A DNA stretch of 64,000 nucleotides, taken from NCBI GenBank assembly GCA_910589485.1, contig CAJUSW010000001.1, positions 276,870 to 340,869 on the forward strand, given 5' to 3'. The notes beneath the pieces were generated by a model. It was not told where the DNA came from and made no database searches. It saw only the letters and a program-made list of their open reading frames with translations. The translations under genes and the position numbers were made by a program. This stretch comes from an uncultured Duncaniella sp. (lineage in GTDB: Bacteria; Bacteroidota; Bacteroidia; Bacteroidales; Muribaculaceae). Positions 1-8,390 of this stretch are shown piece after piece; the first letter of the stretch is position 1, and each line of letters begins with the position of its first letter.

Positions 1-99
1 CACGAGATGTACCTCGTAGCGCGATTTATCCAATCTCTTGGCTACATTCAGGCCGGCGAAGCCTCCGCCAAGAATTACTATACGTGGGAGTTGAGACAT
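1..99 (-). CDS. NADH dehydrogenase-like FAD-dependent oxidoreductase, N-terminal fragment
   Basis: Only the first 33 codons are present; the gene continues past the left edge. The reading frame from the ATG at 97-99 gives MSQLPRIVILGGGFAGLNVA. The segment VILGGGFAGL is the Rossmann FAD-binding GxGxxG-type fingerprint at the extreme N-terminus, typical of type II NADH dehydrogenases (Ndh) and related pyridine nucleotide-disulfide oxidoreductases. In that family the enzyme is a peripheral membrane flavoprotein that passes electrons from NADH to quinone. The fragment cannot separate Ndh from other family members. It lies downstream of ftsE on the same strand, and a perfect palindrome (111-145) sits just upstream of the start codon. 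Confidence 0.7.
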   Translation of the reverse strand, partial: MSQLPRIVILGGGFAGLNVAKRLDKSRYEVHLV

Positions 100-110
100 G
101 AGTACATGAA

Positions 111-145
111 ATTAACAGAGAGCGGACGGTCCGCTCTCTGTTAAT
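111..145. terminator. Perfect 17-bp inverted repeat between ftsE and the NADH dehydrogenase-like gene
   Basis: Two perfect 17-nt arms (111-127 and 129-145) are separated by one base. The core is GAGAGCGGAC and its complement. It lies 49 bp after the ftsE stop and 11 bp before the next start codon. On the minus strand it is followed by a short T-rich stretch, not a strong T-run. It could be a terminator for ftsE, or a structure covering the translation start of the downstream gene. Confidence 0.55.
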
Positions 146-194
146 TATAACATTCGGTACATGTGCAGGGTTTATTTCCTCCGCCTGTATTGTA

Positions 195-857
195 TCATTC
201 AGTGATGGTGCGCCTGTCGCACACAAGTGTCCTTGCAGGAAACTGCTCGACAAGCGACATATTATGGGTGGCCATTATCACAGCCGTGCCCTGGCGGGCC
301 ACTGAATGAAGATAGCTCACGATGCTCTCGCCTGTCGCAGGATCAAGATTTCCTGTGGGCTCATCGGCAAGGATCAGGGGCGGACGGTTGAGCAAGGCGC
401 GCGCTATCACTATGCGCTGCTGTTCTCCCCCCGACAGTTCGTGGGGCTTCTTGTAATTCTTATTGGCCATCCCCACGCTCTTGAGCACCTCCTGGATACG
501 CTGGTCTATCTCAGCCTTGTCAGTCCACCCGGTGGCCCTGAGCACAAAGCGGAGGTTCTCCTCGGCGCTACGGTCCGTCAGCAGGCGGAAATCCTGGAAT
601 ATAATGCCTATCTGACGGCGCAGATATGGAATATCGCGTGAGCGTATCGACCTGAGATCGTAATCCAGCACACGTGCCCGCCCGGTGGCCACAGGCACAT
701 CGGCATACATTGACTTGAGCATGCTCGACTTGCCACTGCCCACCTTGCCTATTATGTACACAAACTCTCCCGGCTCCACTTTCAGGTTCACATGCTTGAG
801 TGTGATCAGTGAGTTGCGGTGGATCGTGACGTCCTTATAGTCGATTACTGATGGCAT
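195..857 (-). CDS. ftsE: Cell-division ABC transporter ATP-binding protein FtsE
   Basis: A 220-residue ABC ATPase of FtsE size. It has Walker A GKVGSGKSS (37-45), a Q-loop region IIFQDF near 85-90, the signature LSGGEQQ (141-147), Walker B LILADEPTGNLDP (from 161) and an H-loop histidine near 198. The sequence IIFQDFRLL and the DEPTGNLDP stretch match the FtsE/LolD group. In known bacteria FtsE pairs with FtsX at the division site to regulate peptidoglycan hydrolases. No ftsX is adjacent, which is common when the two genes are split, so LolD-like lipoprotein export remains an alternative. The start is the ATG at 855-857, 34 bp after the recQ stop, so co-transcription with recQ is likely. Confidence 0.8.
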   Translation of the reverse strand: MPSVIDYKDVTIHRNSLITLKHVNLKVEPGEFVYIIGKVGSGKSSMLKSMYADVPVATGRARVLDYDLRSIRSRDIPYLRRQIGIIFQDFRLLTDRSAEENLRFVLRATGWTDKAEIDQRIQEVLKSVGMANKNYKKPHELSGGEQQRIVIARALLNRPPLILADEPTGNLDPATGESIVSYLHSVARQGTAVIMATHNMSLVEQFPARTLVCDRRTITE

Positions 858-891
858 TGAATTGCTTATTTTTACTCATGTACGGGGCCTG

Positions 892-3066
892 TCAATTGCC
901 CATCTCGGATACAAACTTGATGTGGGCAAGGCGTATCTCATCCTCGGTGAAATCGGAGCCAAACTCCCTGTAGGCCTCGTTAAGATCGTCGGTCTCGGAA
1001 TCCTTGAAGAACTCAAACAGCTCTTCCTGCGAATCCTCATCGATAATCTCGTTGATATAGTAATTGATGTTGATCTTGGTGCCGGAATACACTATTGCCT
1101 CGATCTCATCGATCAGTTCGCTGAACTCCAGGCCCTTGGAATGTGCTATCTCGGGCAGAGGGATCTTGCGGTCGATAAGAGTGATGATATAGAGCTTGGT
1201 CGAGTTCTTGTCGGGCACACTGCGCACTCTCAGATCCTCGGGGCGGTCTATCTCATTATCCTCCACATGACGCTTGATGAGCTTGATGAAATCAGCACCA
1301 TATCTCTTGGCCTTGCCTATACCCACGCCGGGGATATTCTGCAACTCCTCGATCGATATGGGATATGTGGTGGCCATGGCCTCGAGTGAAGGATCCTGGA
1401 ATATCACATAGGGAGGCAGACCCAACTGCTTGGCCACCTTCTTGCGCAGATCCTTGAGGATGCTGTAGAGTTCTGTATCGGCGGCACATGATGCCCCGCT
1501 TTTCACCATCTCGGGTTCGGGTTCATCGGAGAAATCCGAGTCCTCCACAACCTTGAACGACACCGGAGAATTAAGGAATTTCTTTCCCTTGGCTGTGATC
1601 GAGAGGGTTCCGTAGTTCTCTATATCCCGCTCCAGATACCCCATCTGGGTAGCCTGGCGGATGACGGCGCTTATCAGACGCTCGTCAGCCCCTTTCTCAC
1701 ACCCGAACACTTCGAGGTCGTCATGCTCATATGATTTTACCATCGGAGTGGAACGTCCGAGCACGACGTCACTCACGTAATCAGCTTTAAATTTTTCCTT
1801 AAGCGCAATCACAGTCTCTAACACTGCGCATAAATCGTCTTTAGCTTCCACTTTTTTCTTTGGATTTAAGCAATTGTCGCAATTTTGACAGTTGTCTTCG
1901 TGAAATTGTTCACCAAAATAGAAAAGGAGAGAACGCCTGCGGCATGAACTTGCCTCGGCATAGCTTTGAGTTTCGATTAATAATTGTCGTCCGATCTCCT
2001 GTTCGGCCACCGGCTTCCCTTGCATGAACTTCTCCATCTTCTGGAGGTCCTTGGCGGAATAGAACGTGATGCAGTGGCCTTCGCCTCCGTCACGGCCCGC
2101 ACGGCCAGTCTCCTGATAATACCCCTCGAGCGACTTTGGCATGTCATAATGGATCACAAACCTCACATCGGGCTTGTCGATACCCATTCCGAACGCTATC
2201 GTCGCAACGATCACATCCACCTTCTCGAGCAGGAACGCATCCTGATTGGCGCTGCGGGTGGCGGCATCCATTCCGGCATGATAAGGGAGAGCCTTGATAT
2301 CATTCACCCTCAGCATCTCGGCAAGCTCCTCGACCCGTTTACGGCTCAGGCAGTATATTATACCGCTCTTGCCGGGATTGGCCTTGATGAACTTTATGAT
2401 ATCCTTGTCGATCGACGTGGTTTTGGGACGTATCTCATAGTAGAGGTTGGGCCTGTTGAACGATGATTTGTACACCACGGCATCGGCCATCCCGAGGCTT
2501 TTCTGAATATCATTCTGAACCTTAGGCGTGGCGGTGGCTGTGAGCGCTATCACCGGCCTGACCTCGATCTCGTTGATGATGGGACGTATCCGGCGGTATT
2601 CCGGGCGGAAATCATGTCCCCACTCCGAGATGCAATGGGCCTCGTCGACGGCATAGAACGAAATCTTCACCGTCTTGAGAAATTCAATATTCTCTTCCTT
2701 GGTCAGGGACTCGGGAGCTACGTAGAGCAGCTTGGTGAGCCCGGCCCTTATATCCCCTTTCACCGCGTCGATAGCCGAGCGGTTGAGCGAGGAGTTAAGG
2801 AAATGAGCCACATGGTCGGCCTCGCTGAAATGACGTATGGCATCGACCTGATTCTTCATCAGCGCAATGAGCGGTGAAATCACTATTGCCGTCCCCTCCA
2901 TCATCAGGGCGGGGAGCTGGTAGCATAGGGATTTTCCGCCTCCGGTGGGCATCAGGACAAACACATCGTGTCCATCGAGGAGGCTGCTCATTATGGCCTC
3001 CTGGTTGCCCTTGAAGGAGTCGAAGCCAAAGTGTTCTTTGAGCGCAGCGTGAAGACTGTGATTCAT
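892..3066 (-). CDS. recQ: ATP-dependent DNA helicase RecQ
   Basis: A 724-residue superfamily 2 helicase with the full RecQ layout. It has motif I TGGGKS (41-46), DEAH box DEAHC (141-145), SAT-like TATATPK, an RxGRDG motif VI region, a zinc-binding cysteine cluster near 375-395 (C-RRR then CxxCxxC), a winged-helix segment, and an HRDC domain at about 525-600 ending in IPGVGIGKAKRYG. A further extension follows with a second helix-rich region. RecQ unwinds DNA 3'-5' during recombination and replication-fork repair. The gene lies 113 bp downstream of clpX on the same strand. The order clpP-clpX-recQ is one I recall as common in Bacteroidales. Confidence 0.93.
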   Translation of the reverse strand: MNHSLHAALKEHFGFDSFKGNQEAIMSSLLDGHDVFVLMPTGGGKSLCYQLPALMMEGTAIVISPLIALMKNQVDAIRHFSEADHVAHFLNSSLNRSAIDAVKGDIRAGLTKLLYVAPESLTKEENIEFLKTVKISFYAVDEAHCISEWGHDFRPEYRRIRPIINEIEVRPVIALTATATPKVQNDIQKSLGMADAVVYKSSFNRPNLYYEIRPKTTSIDKDIIKFIKANPGKSGIIYCLSRKRVEELAEMLRVNDIKALPYHAGMDAATRSANQDAFLLEKVDVIVATIAFGMGIDKPDVRFVIHYDMPKSLEGYYQETGRAGRDGGEGHCITFYSAKDLQKMEKFMQGKPVAEQEIGRQLLIETQSYAEASSCRRRSLLFYFGEQFHEDNCQNCDNCLNPKKKVEAKDDLCAVLETVIALKEKFKADYVSDVVLGRSTPMVKSYEHDDLEVFGCEKGADERLISAVIRQATQMGYLERDIENYGTLSITAKGKKFLNSPVSFKVVEDSDFSDEPEPEMVKSGASCAADTELYSILKDLRKKVAKQLGLPPYVIFQDPSLEAMATTYPISIEELQNIPGVGIGKAKRYGADFIKLIKRHVEDNEIDRPEDLRVRSVPDKNSTKLYIITLIDRKIPLPEIAHSKGLEFSELIDEIEAIVYSGTKININYYINEIIDEDSQEELFEFFKDSETDDLNEAYREFGSDFTEDEIRLAHIKFVSEMGN

Positions 3067-3151
3067 GGATTTTGGAAGTAGTATTGAGAGGTGAGGCTAC
3101 ATATTATTACTGCGGTGGTGGAGATTCTGATCGGGGGTGAAGGGAGAGTGC

Positions 3152-3173
3152 GGCCGGGGCCTGTAGCCCGGCC
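3152..3173 (-). terminator. GC-rich hairpin after clpX
   Basis: Arms GGCCGGG (3152-3158) and CCCGGCC (3167-3173) enclose an 8-nt loop, 7 bp beyond the clpX stop. No T-run follows on the minus strand, so it may be an attenuator or mRNA-stabilising stem rather than a strong terminator between clpX and recQ. Confidence 0.35.
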
Positions 3174-3179
3174 ATCCTC

Positions 3180-4457
3180 TCAGCCTATATAAGCTTTCTT
3201 GATTTTCTCCTCGGCATACTGCCTGGTGATCACAAGCTCCTCGATCTTCTTGGACGGGGTTTCAAACATGGGATCTATCATGATCGTCTCCACAATGGTG
3301 CGGAGTCCGCGCGCTCCCAACTTGTACTCGATAGCCTTGTCGACTATGAACTCAAGCGTGTCGGGGGCAAACGTCAGCTTCACGCCGTCCATTGCAAAAA
3401 GCTTCTCATACTGGCGTATGATAGCGTTCTTAGGCTCGGTGAGCACCTTGAGCAATGCGTCACGGTCAAGCGGATCGAGATGCACCAGCACCGGCAGTCG
3501 GCCTATGATCTCGGGGATAAGGCCAAATGACTTGAGATCCTGCGGAGCGATATATTTCAGATAGTTGTCGGAATCGATTTTTGAACGTTCGGCACGGCCG
3601 GTGAATCCCACCACATGGGTGTTGAGTCGATGTGCGATCTTGCGCTCAATGCCGTCAAACGCACCGCCGCATATGAAGAGGATATTCTTGGTATCGACCG
3701 GTATCATCTTCTGCTCGGGGTGCTTGCGGCCTCCCTGCGGGGGTACGTTCACGATCGAGCCTTCAAGCAATTTGAGCAGACCCTGCTGGACACCTTCGCC
3801 CGACACGTCGCGGGTGATGGAAGGATTGTCCCCCTTGCGGGCTATCTTGTCGATCTCATCGATGAACACTATGCCACGCTCGGCACGGGGCACATCGTAA
3901 TCGGCGGCCTGCAACAGTCTCACAAGCAAGCTCTCGATATCCTCGCCCACATATCCGGCCTCGGTGAGCACCGTAGCGTCCACTATGGCGAACGGCACAT
4001 CGAGCTGGCGGGCTATAGTCTTGGCAAGCAAGGTTTTTCCTGTACCAGTGGGCCCCACCATTATGATGTTGCTCTTCTCGATATCAACATCATCGCGGGT
4101 CTGGGCCAGACGCTTGTAGTGGTTATACACAGCCACCGACAGATACTTCTTGGCATCATCCTGTCCCACCACGTAGCGGTCCAGGAATTCGCATATCTGA
4201 GCCGGAGTAGGAATCTCTTTCTTAGGCTCCTCCTTGCTGTGTTTCTTGCTCTTGCCGGCACCGGCACCATGCTCACCCTCGGAAAAATAATCCTTGAGCA
4301 AACCCTCGATCTGGTCGACGCAATCACTGCATATGTAAGCGTCGCCGAGCGGACTTGGCACCAGTATATCGGTGTAGGTCGGCTCCTTCCCGCAGAAGGA
4401 GCACGTCACCTGCTGACCGTTATTATTGTTATTATTGTTGCTACTTTTCTTAGCCAT
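3180..4457 (-). CDS. clpX: ATP-dependent Clp protease ATP-binding subunit ClpX
   Basis: A 425-residue AAA+ unfoldase. The N-terminal C4 zinc-binding domain has Cys 19, 22, 43 and 46. Walker A is GPTGTGKT (135-142) and Walker B is FIDEID (198-203). The pore loop GYVG (168-171) and the RKH-type pore region GGRKHPEQ are present, with the sensor and C-terminal small domain intact. ClpX recognises tagged proteins, unfolds them and feeds ClpP. An N-terminal run of seven Asn (7-13), encoded by AAT/AAC triplets, precedes the zinc domain and is unusual. The start codon overlaps the clpP stop by one base (TAATG arrangement), which implies translational coupling with clpP. Confidence 0.97.
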   Translation of the reverse strand: MAKKSSNNNNNNNGQQVTCSFCGKEPTYTDILVPSPLGDAYICSDCVDQIEGLLKDYFSEGEHGAGAGKSKKHSKEEPKKEIPTPAQICEFLDRYVVGQDDAKKYLSVAVYNHYKRLAQTRDDVDIEKSNIIMVGPTGTGKTLLAKTIARQLDVPFAIVDATVLTEAGYVGEDIESLLVRLLQAADYDVPRAERGIVFIDEIDKIARKGDNPSITRDVSGEGVQQGLLKLLEGSIVNVPPQGGRKHPEQKMIPVDTKNILFICGGAFDGIERKIAHRLNTHVVGFTGRAERSKIDSDNYLKYIAPQDLKSFGLIPEIIGRLPVLVHLDPLDRDALLKVLTEPKNAIIRQYEKLFAMDGVKLTFAPDTLEFIVDKAIEYKLGARGLRTIVETIMIDPMFETPSKKIEELVITRQYAEEKIKKAYIG

Positions 4458-5143
4458 TATTTCTTCTCGGGAAGGAGTATATTATCGATCATACCATAGT
4501 CCTTGGCCTCCTGGGCTGTCATCCAGTAGTCGCGGTCGGCATCAGCCTCGATGCGGTCGAGCGACATGCCCGAATGATCGGCGATGATCTTGTAGAGCTC
4601 GGCCTTGTACTTGAGGATCTCGCGGGCAGTGATCTCGATGTCGGAGGCCTGACCCTGCACGCCGCCTAAGGGCTGGTGTATCATCACGCGCGAATGGGGA
4701 AGGGCGAGACGCTTGCCCTGTGCGCCGGCCACGAGGAGGACAGCGGCCATCGATGCGGCCATTCCTATACAGATTGTGGACACATCGCTCTTGATATGCT
4801 GCATGGTGTCATAGAGGCCGAGACCTGCTATTACCGATCCGCCGGGCGAGTTGAGATAGATGGAGATGTCCTTGCCGGGATCCACCGAGTCGAGATACAG
4901 GAGCTGGCCCTGAACCACGGTGGCAGTGTAGTCATTGACATCGGTGCTGAGGAAGATGATACGGTCCATCATCAGGCGTGAGAACACATCCATCTGGGCT
5001 ACATTGAGCTGACGTTCCTCGATGATGGTGGGGGATATATAGGACGACGTGATCTGCGAGGCAGCCGCCGAGGTGTACTGGTCGAGTGCGAGGCCGTTCA
5101 TCCCGAGATGGTGAACAGCGTAGTTTCTAAAATCTTTATTCAT
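4457..5143 (-). CDS. clpP: ATP-dependent Clp protease proteolytic subunit ClpP
   Basis: A 228-residue serine peptidase. The catalytic Ser131 lies in GMAASMAA, His156 in MIHQPLGG, and the acidic residue lies in the 201-205 region (DADRD). The oxyanion-loop sequence NSPGGSV is present at 98-104. The N-terminus is about 30 residues longer than the mature enzyme and is probably a processed propeptide. ClpP assembles into the double-heptamer chamber partnered by ClpX. The gene is first in a clpP-clpX pair. No trigger factor gene lies upstream here, although tig is often next to clpP; an RNA methyltransferase gene sits there instead, separated by 86 bp of AT-rich sequence that may hold the promoter. 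Confidence 0.97.
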   Translation of the reverse strand: MNKDFRNYAVHHLGMNGLALDQYTSAAASQITSSYISPTIIEERQLNVAQMDVFSRLMMDRIIFLSTDVNDYTATVVQGQLLYLDSVDPGKDISIYLNSPGGSVIAGLGLYDTMQHIKSDVSTICIGMAASMAAVLLVAGAQGKRLALPHSRVMIHQPLGGVQGQASDIEITAREILKYKAELYKIIADHSGMSLDRIEADADRDYWMTAQEAKDYGMIDNILLPEKK

Positions 5144-5229
5144 ACTTTATAATGACTTTCTTCTTTTTATTATTAATGTAAAATTACAAAAATATCCTAT
5201 TAAATGCAACAAGATAATCGTAAAAAAGA

Positions 5230-5811
5230 TTACTTGGCAAGATCAGGGGATATATGTGTAAAAAATTGCCATATCGCCACGCCACACGACACCGACACGT
5301 TCAAGGAGTGCTTGGTGCCGCACTGAGGGATCTCAAGGCACACATCACACTGGTTGACAACCTCCTGATCCACACCGTTTACCTCGTGTCCTACCACAAG
5401 CGCATAGCGACGTCCGGCCTGCGGACGGAAGTCCTGAAGCTCTATGCTCCCTTTCACTTGCTCAAGGCAACACAGGGTGTAGCCGTCGCGCTGTAGGGCC
5501 GATATACATTCGGCTGTCGTCGGGAAATACTCCCACTCCACCGATTCCTCGGCACCGAGAGCGGTCTTATGGATCTCGGGCGACGGAGGGCAAGCGCTTA
5601 TGCCACAAAGCATCACACGCTCCACGGCAAATGCGTCGCAGGTGCGGAATATGGCTCCGATATTGTTGAGGCTTCTCACATTGTCAAGCACCACGGTGAG
5701 TCGCATTTTCGTCTGCCGGCGGAAGTGCTCGACATCCACTCGATGAAGGTCCCAGATTGTTTTCTTATCCATAACAGGGGGAATAGGCATTACATAATGG
5801 TCAGGAATCAT
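5230..5811 (-). CDS. SpoU/TrmH-family RNA 2'-O-methyltransferase
   Basis: A 193-residue SPOUT methyltransferase. Motif 1 is NNIGAIFRTCDAF (about residues 51-63), motif 2 is ALVVGHEVNGVDQEVV, and motif 3 is IPQCGTKHSLNVSVSCGVAI, the trefoil-knot segment that binds S-adenosylmethionine. These proteins methylate the 2'-hydroxyl of a ribose in tRNA or rRNA. It lacks the N-terminal substrate-binding domain of RlmB, so a TrmH- or TrmL-type tRNA target is more likely, but the substrate cannot be fixed from sequence. It is transcribed in the same direction as clpP. Confidence 0.85.
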   Translation of the reverse strand: MIPDHYVMPIPPVMDKKTIWDLHRVDVEHFRRQTKMRLTVVLDNVRSLNNIGAIFRTCDAFAVERVMLCGISACPPSPEIHKTALGAEESVEWEYFPTTAECISALQRDGYTLCCLEQVKGSIELQDFRPQAGRRYALVVGHEVNGVDQEVVNQCDVCLEIPQCGTKHSLNVSVSCGVAIWQFFTHISPDLAK

Positions 5812-5941
5812 ATCCTGACTGATCCGCGGAACGGTCCACTACCTGTATTGCCAGGCGATAAGTATAGCAACAGAACTCTGCCGACCCGCGAGATATACAC
5901 AAAGTTACAAAATAAAACCATAAACCACAACTCCTGACAAT

Positions 5942-5983
5942 AAAAAAGCATGTGCCACAGCATCAGAGCCATGACACATGCTT
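5942..5983 (-). terminator. Rho-independent terminator of the secreted repeat protein gene
   Basis: Arms AAGCATGTG (5946-5954) and CACATGCTT (5975-5983) are followed on the minus strand by six T (plus-strand A at 5942-5947). It lies 22 bp past the stop at 6006. Confidence 0.75.
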
Positions 5984-6005
5984 ATATCATTGTCGGGATC
6001 TCCGG

Positions 6006-7190
6006 CTACATGCCCAGAGTGAGTGTGGTGAGGAACCGCCCTGCATCACCCGCTCCAAACGAAAGGGTGATATAGCCACGGTTGCCGCCAAACCATGTCG
6101 AGGTCATTATTCCACCCGCGTTGCCTGTCGATACCGGCATGCCGTAGACATTCACCAGATGGGTGTACACCGAATTGTAGCGCGACATGTCGTAACCCGG
6201 GGTGGAGTAATAGAAGCTGGAAGCATCGAGCCCGTTATTGCCATAATACAATGCCGCATCGGTCCACACATAGTTCATGGCCGGGACATTGCGCAGGTAC
6301 ACTATATCGTTGCCATAACCGTCAACCACGTATCCCGAGTTATACAGGTAATCGAGCGATGCGTTGAAGGCAATGCCGAATGTGAGACCGAGCACTCCGC
6401 CTATCACCGGGATACCGCGACGCGGACGCCAGGCGGGTGGAGGCACAGGACGATAGTGAGGCCGGGACATCACCGGACGGAACGGGCGATGGGGAGGACG
6501 CACCATTGCCGGACGCGGAGGACGTGCCACCGGACCATGACCAAACGACGGACCGGGGACAGGTCTATGGCCGACACCGGGACGATTACCCACGCCCGGG
6601 CGATGATCCTGACCGGGACGGTTACCGGCTCCCGGACGCACTGCCGGGTGGTTACTTGGGCGGTTATTTCCCACTCCGGGGCGGTTGTTGCCTACGCCGG
6701 GATGGGATGATCCACCCACGTTAGGACGGCCCGAACTGCCTACATTCGGGCGACCCGAACTGCCGGATCCTTCAGGACGCTGAGGCCTGTTATTACCGGG
6801 ACGCACACTCGGATTATTGCCCGGACGGTTATTGCCATAGTTGCCGTTGCCCTGCCCTACCGAAGGCCGGCCGGAACTGCCCACTCCGGGTCGGCCGGAC
6901 GTTCCGGTACCCTCGGGGCGTTGAGGCTTGTTGTTGCCCGGACGCACACTCTGGTTGTTGCCCGGACGGTTATTGCTATGATTGCTTCCCTGGCCTACCG
7001 ACGGACGGCCACTGCTACCCGGCCTGGACTCGCCTCGGGAATGTCCTGACGATGGACGGGACGATTGGTGGGTACGCTCAGTGCGAGAATTGTTTCCGTT
7101 TGCTCCGTGATGACGCTGTGCATCAGCCACGGGTGCTGACATGGCCATCATGGCCACGACAATCGCTGCAATATTTATAAATCTTCTCAT
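6006..7190 (-). CDS. Secreted Gly/Asn/Pro/Arg-rich repeat protein with a conserved C-terminal domain
   Basis: A 394-residue protein I do not recognise as a named family. It begins with a signal peptide (about 1-25, ending APVADAQ). Residues from about 28 to 245 are low-complexity, built from degenerate units such as SGRPSVGQG, NNRPGNN and RPGVGNRPG. This part is strongly basic and presumably disordered. A folded-looking C-terminal region of about 120 residues starts at GVLGLTFGIAF, is rich in Tyr and Gly, and ends FLTTLTLGM. The protein is probably periplasmic or surface-exposed. Its function is unknown; binding to polyanions or the cell wall would fit the basic repeats but is a guess. The internal repeats make it prone to length variation. 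Confidence 0.75.
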   Translation of the reverse strand: MRRFINIAAIVVAMMAMSAPVADAQRHHGANGNNSRTERTHQSSRPSSGHSRGESRPGSSGRPSVGQGSNHSNNRPGNNQSVRPGNNKPQRPEGTGTSGRPGVGSSGRPSVGQGNGNYGNNRPGNNPSVRPGNNRPQRPEGSGSSGRPNVGSSGRPNVGGSSHPGVGNNRPGVGNNRPSNHPAVRPGAGNRPGQDHRPGVGNRPGVGHRPVPGPSFGHGPVARPPRPAMVRPPHRPFRPVMSRPHYRPVPPPAWRPRRGIPVIGGVLGLTFGIAFNASLDYLYNSGYVVDGYGNDIVYLRNVPAMNYVWTDAALYYGNNGLDASSFYYSTPGYDMSRYNSVYTHLVNVYGMPVSTGNAGGIMTSTWFGGNRGYITLSFGAGDAGRFLTTLTLGM

Positions 7191-7268
7191 AGCCTTATTT
7201 ATTTAGAGCGTTAACGGTGTAGTTTTTCTCTATTAGAGGCCCTGCATGGCAAAGGGTTTAACCTCCGA

Positions 7269-7324
7269 TGGCACAATTAATGTTAACTCACCAGCCGGCG
7301 TAATGTTAACTCACCCGCCGGCGG
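7269..7324. repeat. Short direct repeat downstream of thiL
   Basis: Two neighbouring copies of AATGTTAACTCAC followed by CAGCCGGCG or CCGCCGGCG lie between the thiL stop and the secreted-protein gene. GCCGGC is itself palindromic. No coding potential is evident. Confidence 0.5.
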
Positions 7325-7341
7325 TCGGTGCCTCACCCGCT

Positions 7342-8358
7342 TTACTTAAGCGGATTCCAGCCTTGAGCCTGGAGAGGAATCTCTCCGCCGTCACGTGTCA
7401 CCATGGCACATCCCAGCGAAGGCTTGGTGATATGTCCTATCACCTTAACGCCCGGCAGATCCTTCACTTTCTCATGATAGTGAAGGGGCACGGTGAACAG
7501 CAGTTCATAATCCTCACCACCGTTGAGGGCGGCTGTTATGACATTCATGCCTATCTCCTCGGCCATCACTGCGGTCTGGTAGTCGATAGGTATGCGGTCC
7601 TCGAATACACGGCAACCGGTATTGCTCGCCTTGCATATATGCATCAGTTCCGAGCTGAGACCGTCGCTCACATCCATCATCGATGTCGGCACAATACCGG
7701 CTTCGGCAAGCTCACGCACAATGTCGCGACGTGCCTCGGGCTTGAGCTGACGCTCCACGATATATTCCTTGCCACCGAAATCGGGCACAAAATCCTTCTG
7801 CCCCACCGAAGCGGCCTTCTCACGCTCCAGGAGCTGCAGTCCCATGTAGGCGGCACCTAAGTCGCCCGACACACATATCAGATCGGTGTCCTTGGCGCCT
7901 GAGCGGGTCACCACCTTGTCGGTGGGTGCATCGCCTATACAGGTGATTGAGATCACAAGCCCCTGACGGGACGAGGTGGTATCGCCTCCCACGAGATCCA
8001 CTCCGTAGATCTCACAGGCAAGGCGTATTCCGCTGTACAGTTCCTCGATATGCTCCACGGTGAAACGCTTGGATATACCGAGCGACACTGTGATCTGGCG
8101 TGGAGTACCGTTCATCGCATACACATCCGAGAAATTGACCACAGCCGACTTATATCCTAAATGCTTGAGTGGCACATAAGTCAGATCGAAATGCACCCCT
8201 TCGAGAAGCAGATCGGTAGTGACAAGGATATCCGTATCGCGGTTACGCAACACGGCGCAGTCATCGCCTACCCCCTTGATGGTGGAGGCATTCACAGCCG
8301 GCAGATCTTTGGTCAGACGGTCGATGAGCCCGAATTCTCCGAGTTGAGATATTTCCAT
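7342..8358 (-). CDS. thiL: Thiamine-monophosphate kinase
   Basis: A 338-residue ThiL/PurM-fold kinase. It has the N-terminal GVGDDCAVL metal/nucleotide motif (about 26-34), VNFSDVYAMNGTP, LVGGDTTSS and the late MDVSDGLSSEL and LNGGEDYELLFTV motifs diagnostic of ThiL. It phosphorylates thiamine monophosphate to thiamine diphosphate with ATP. It lies 32 bp downstream of punA and ends the minus-strand series sppA-lpxK-punA-thiL. No THI-box riboswitch is seen upstream, consistent with housekeeping expression as part of this operon. Confidence 0.95.
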   Translation of the reverse strand: MEISQLGEFGLIDRLTKDLPAVNASTIKGVGDDCAVLRNRDTDILVTTDLLLEGVHFDLTYVPLKHLGYKSAVVNFSDVYAMNGTPRQITVSLGISKRFTVEHIEELYSGIRLACEIYGVDLVGGDTTSSRQGLVISITCIGDAPTDKVVTRSGAKDTDLICVSGDLGAAYMGLQLLEREKAASVGQKDFVPDFGGKEYIVERQLKPEARRDIVRELAEAGIVPTSMMDVSDGLSSELMHICKASNTGCRVFEDRIPIDYQTAVMAEEIGMNVITAALNGGEDYELLFTVPLHYHEKVKDLPGVKVIGHITKPSLGCAMVTRDGGEIPLQAQGWNPLK

Positions 8359-8390
8359 GTATATGTACTAAGAATATGTCAATTATACTA

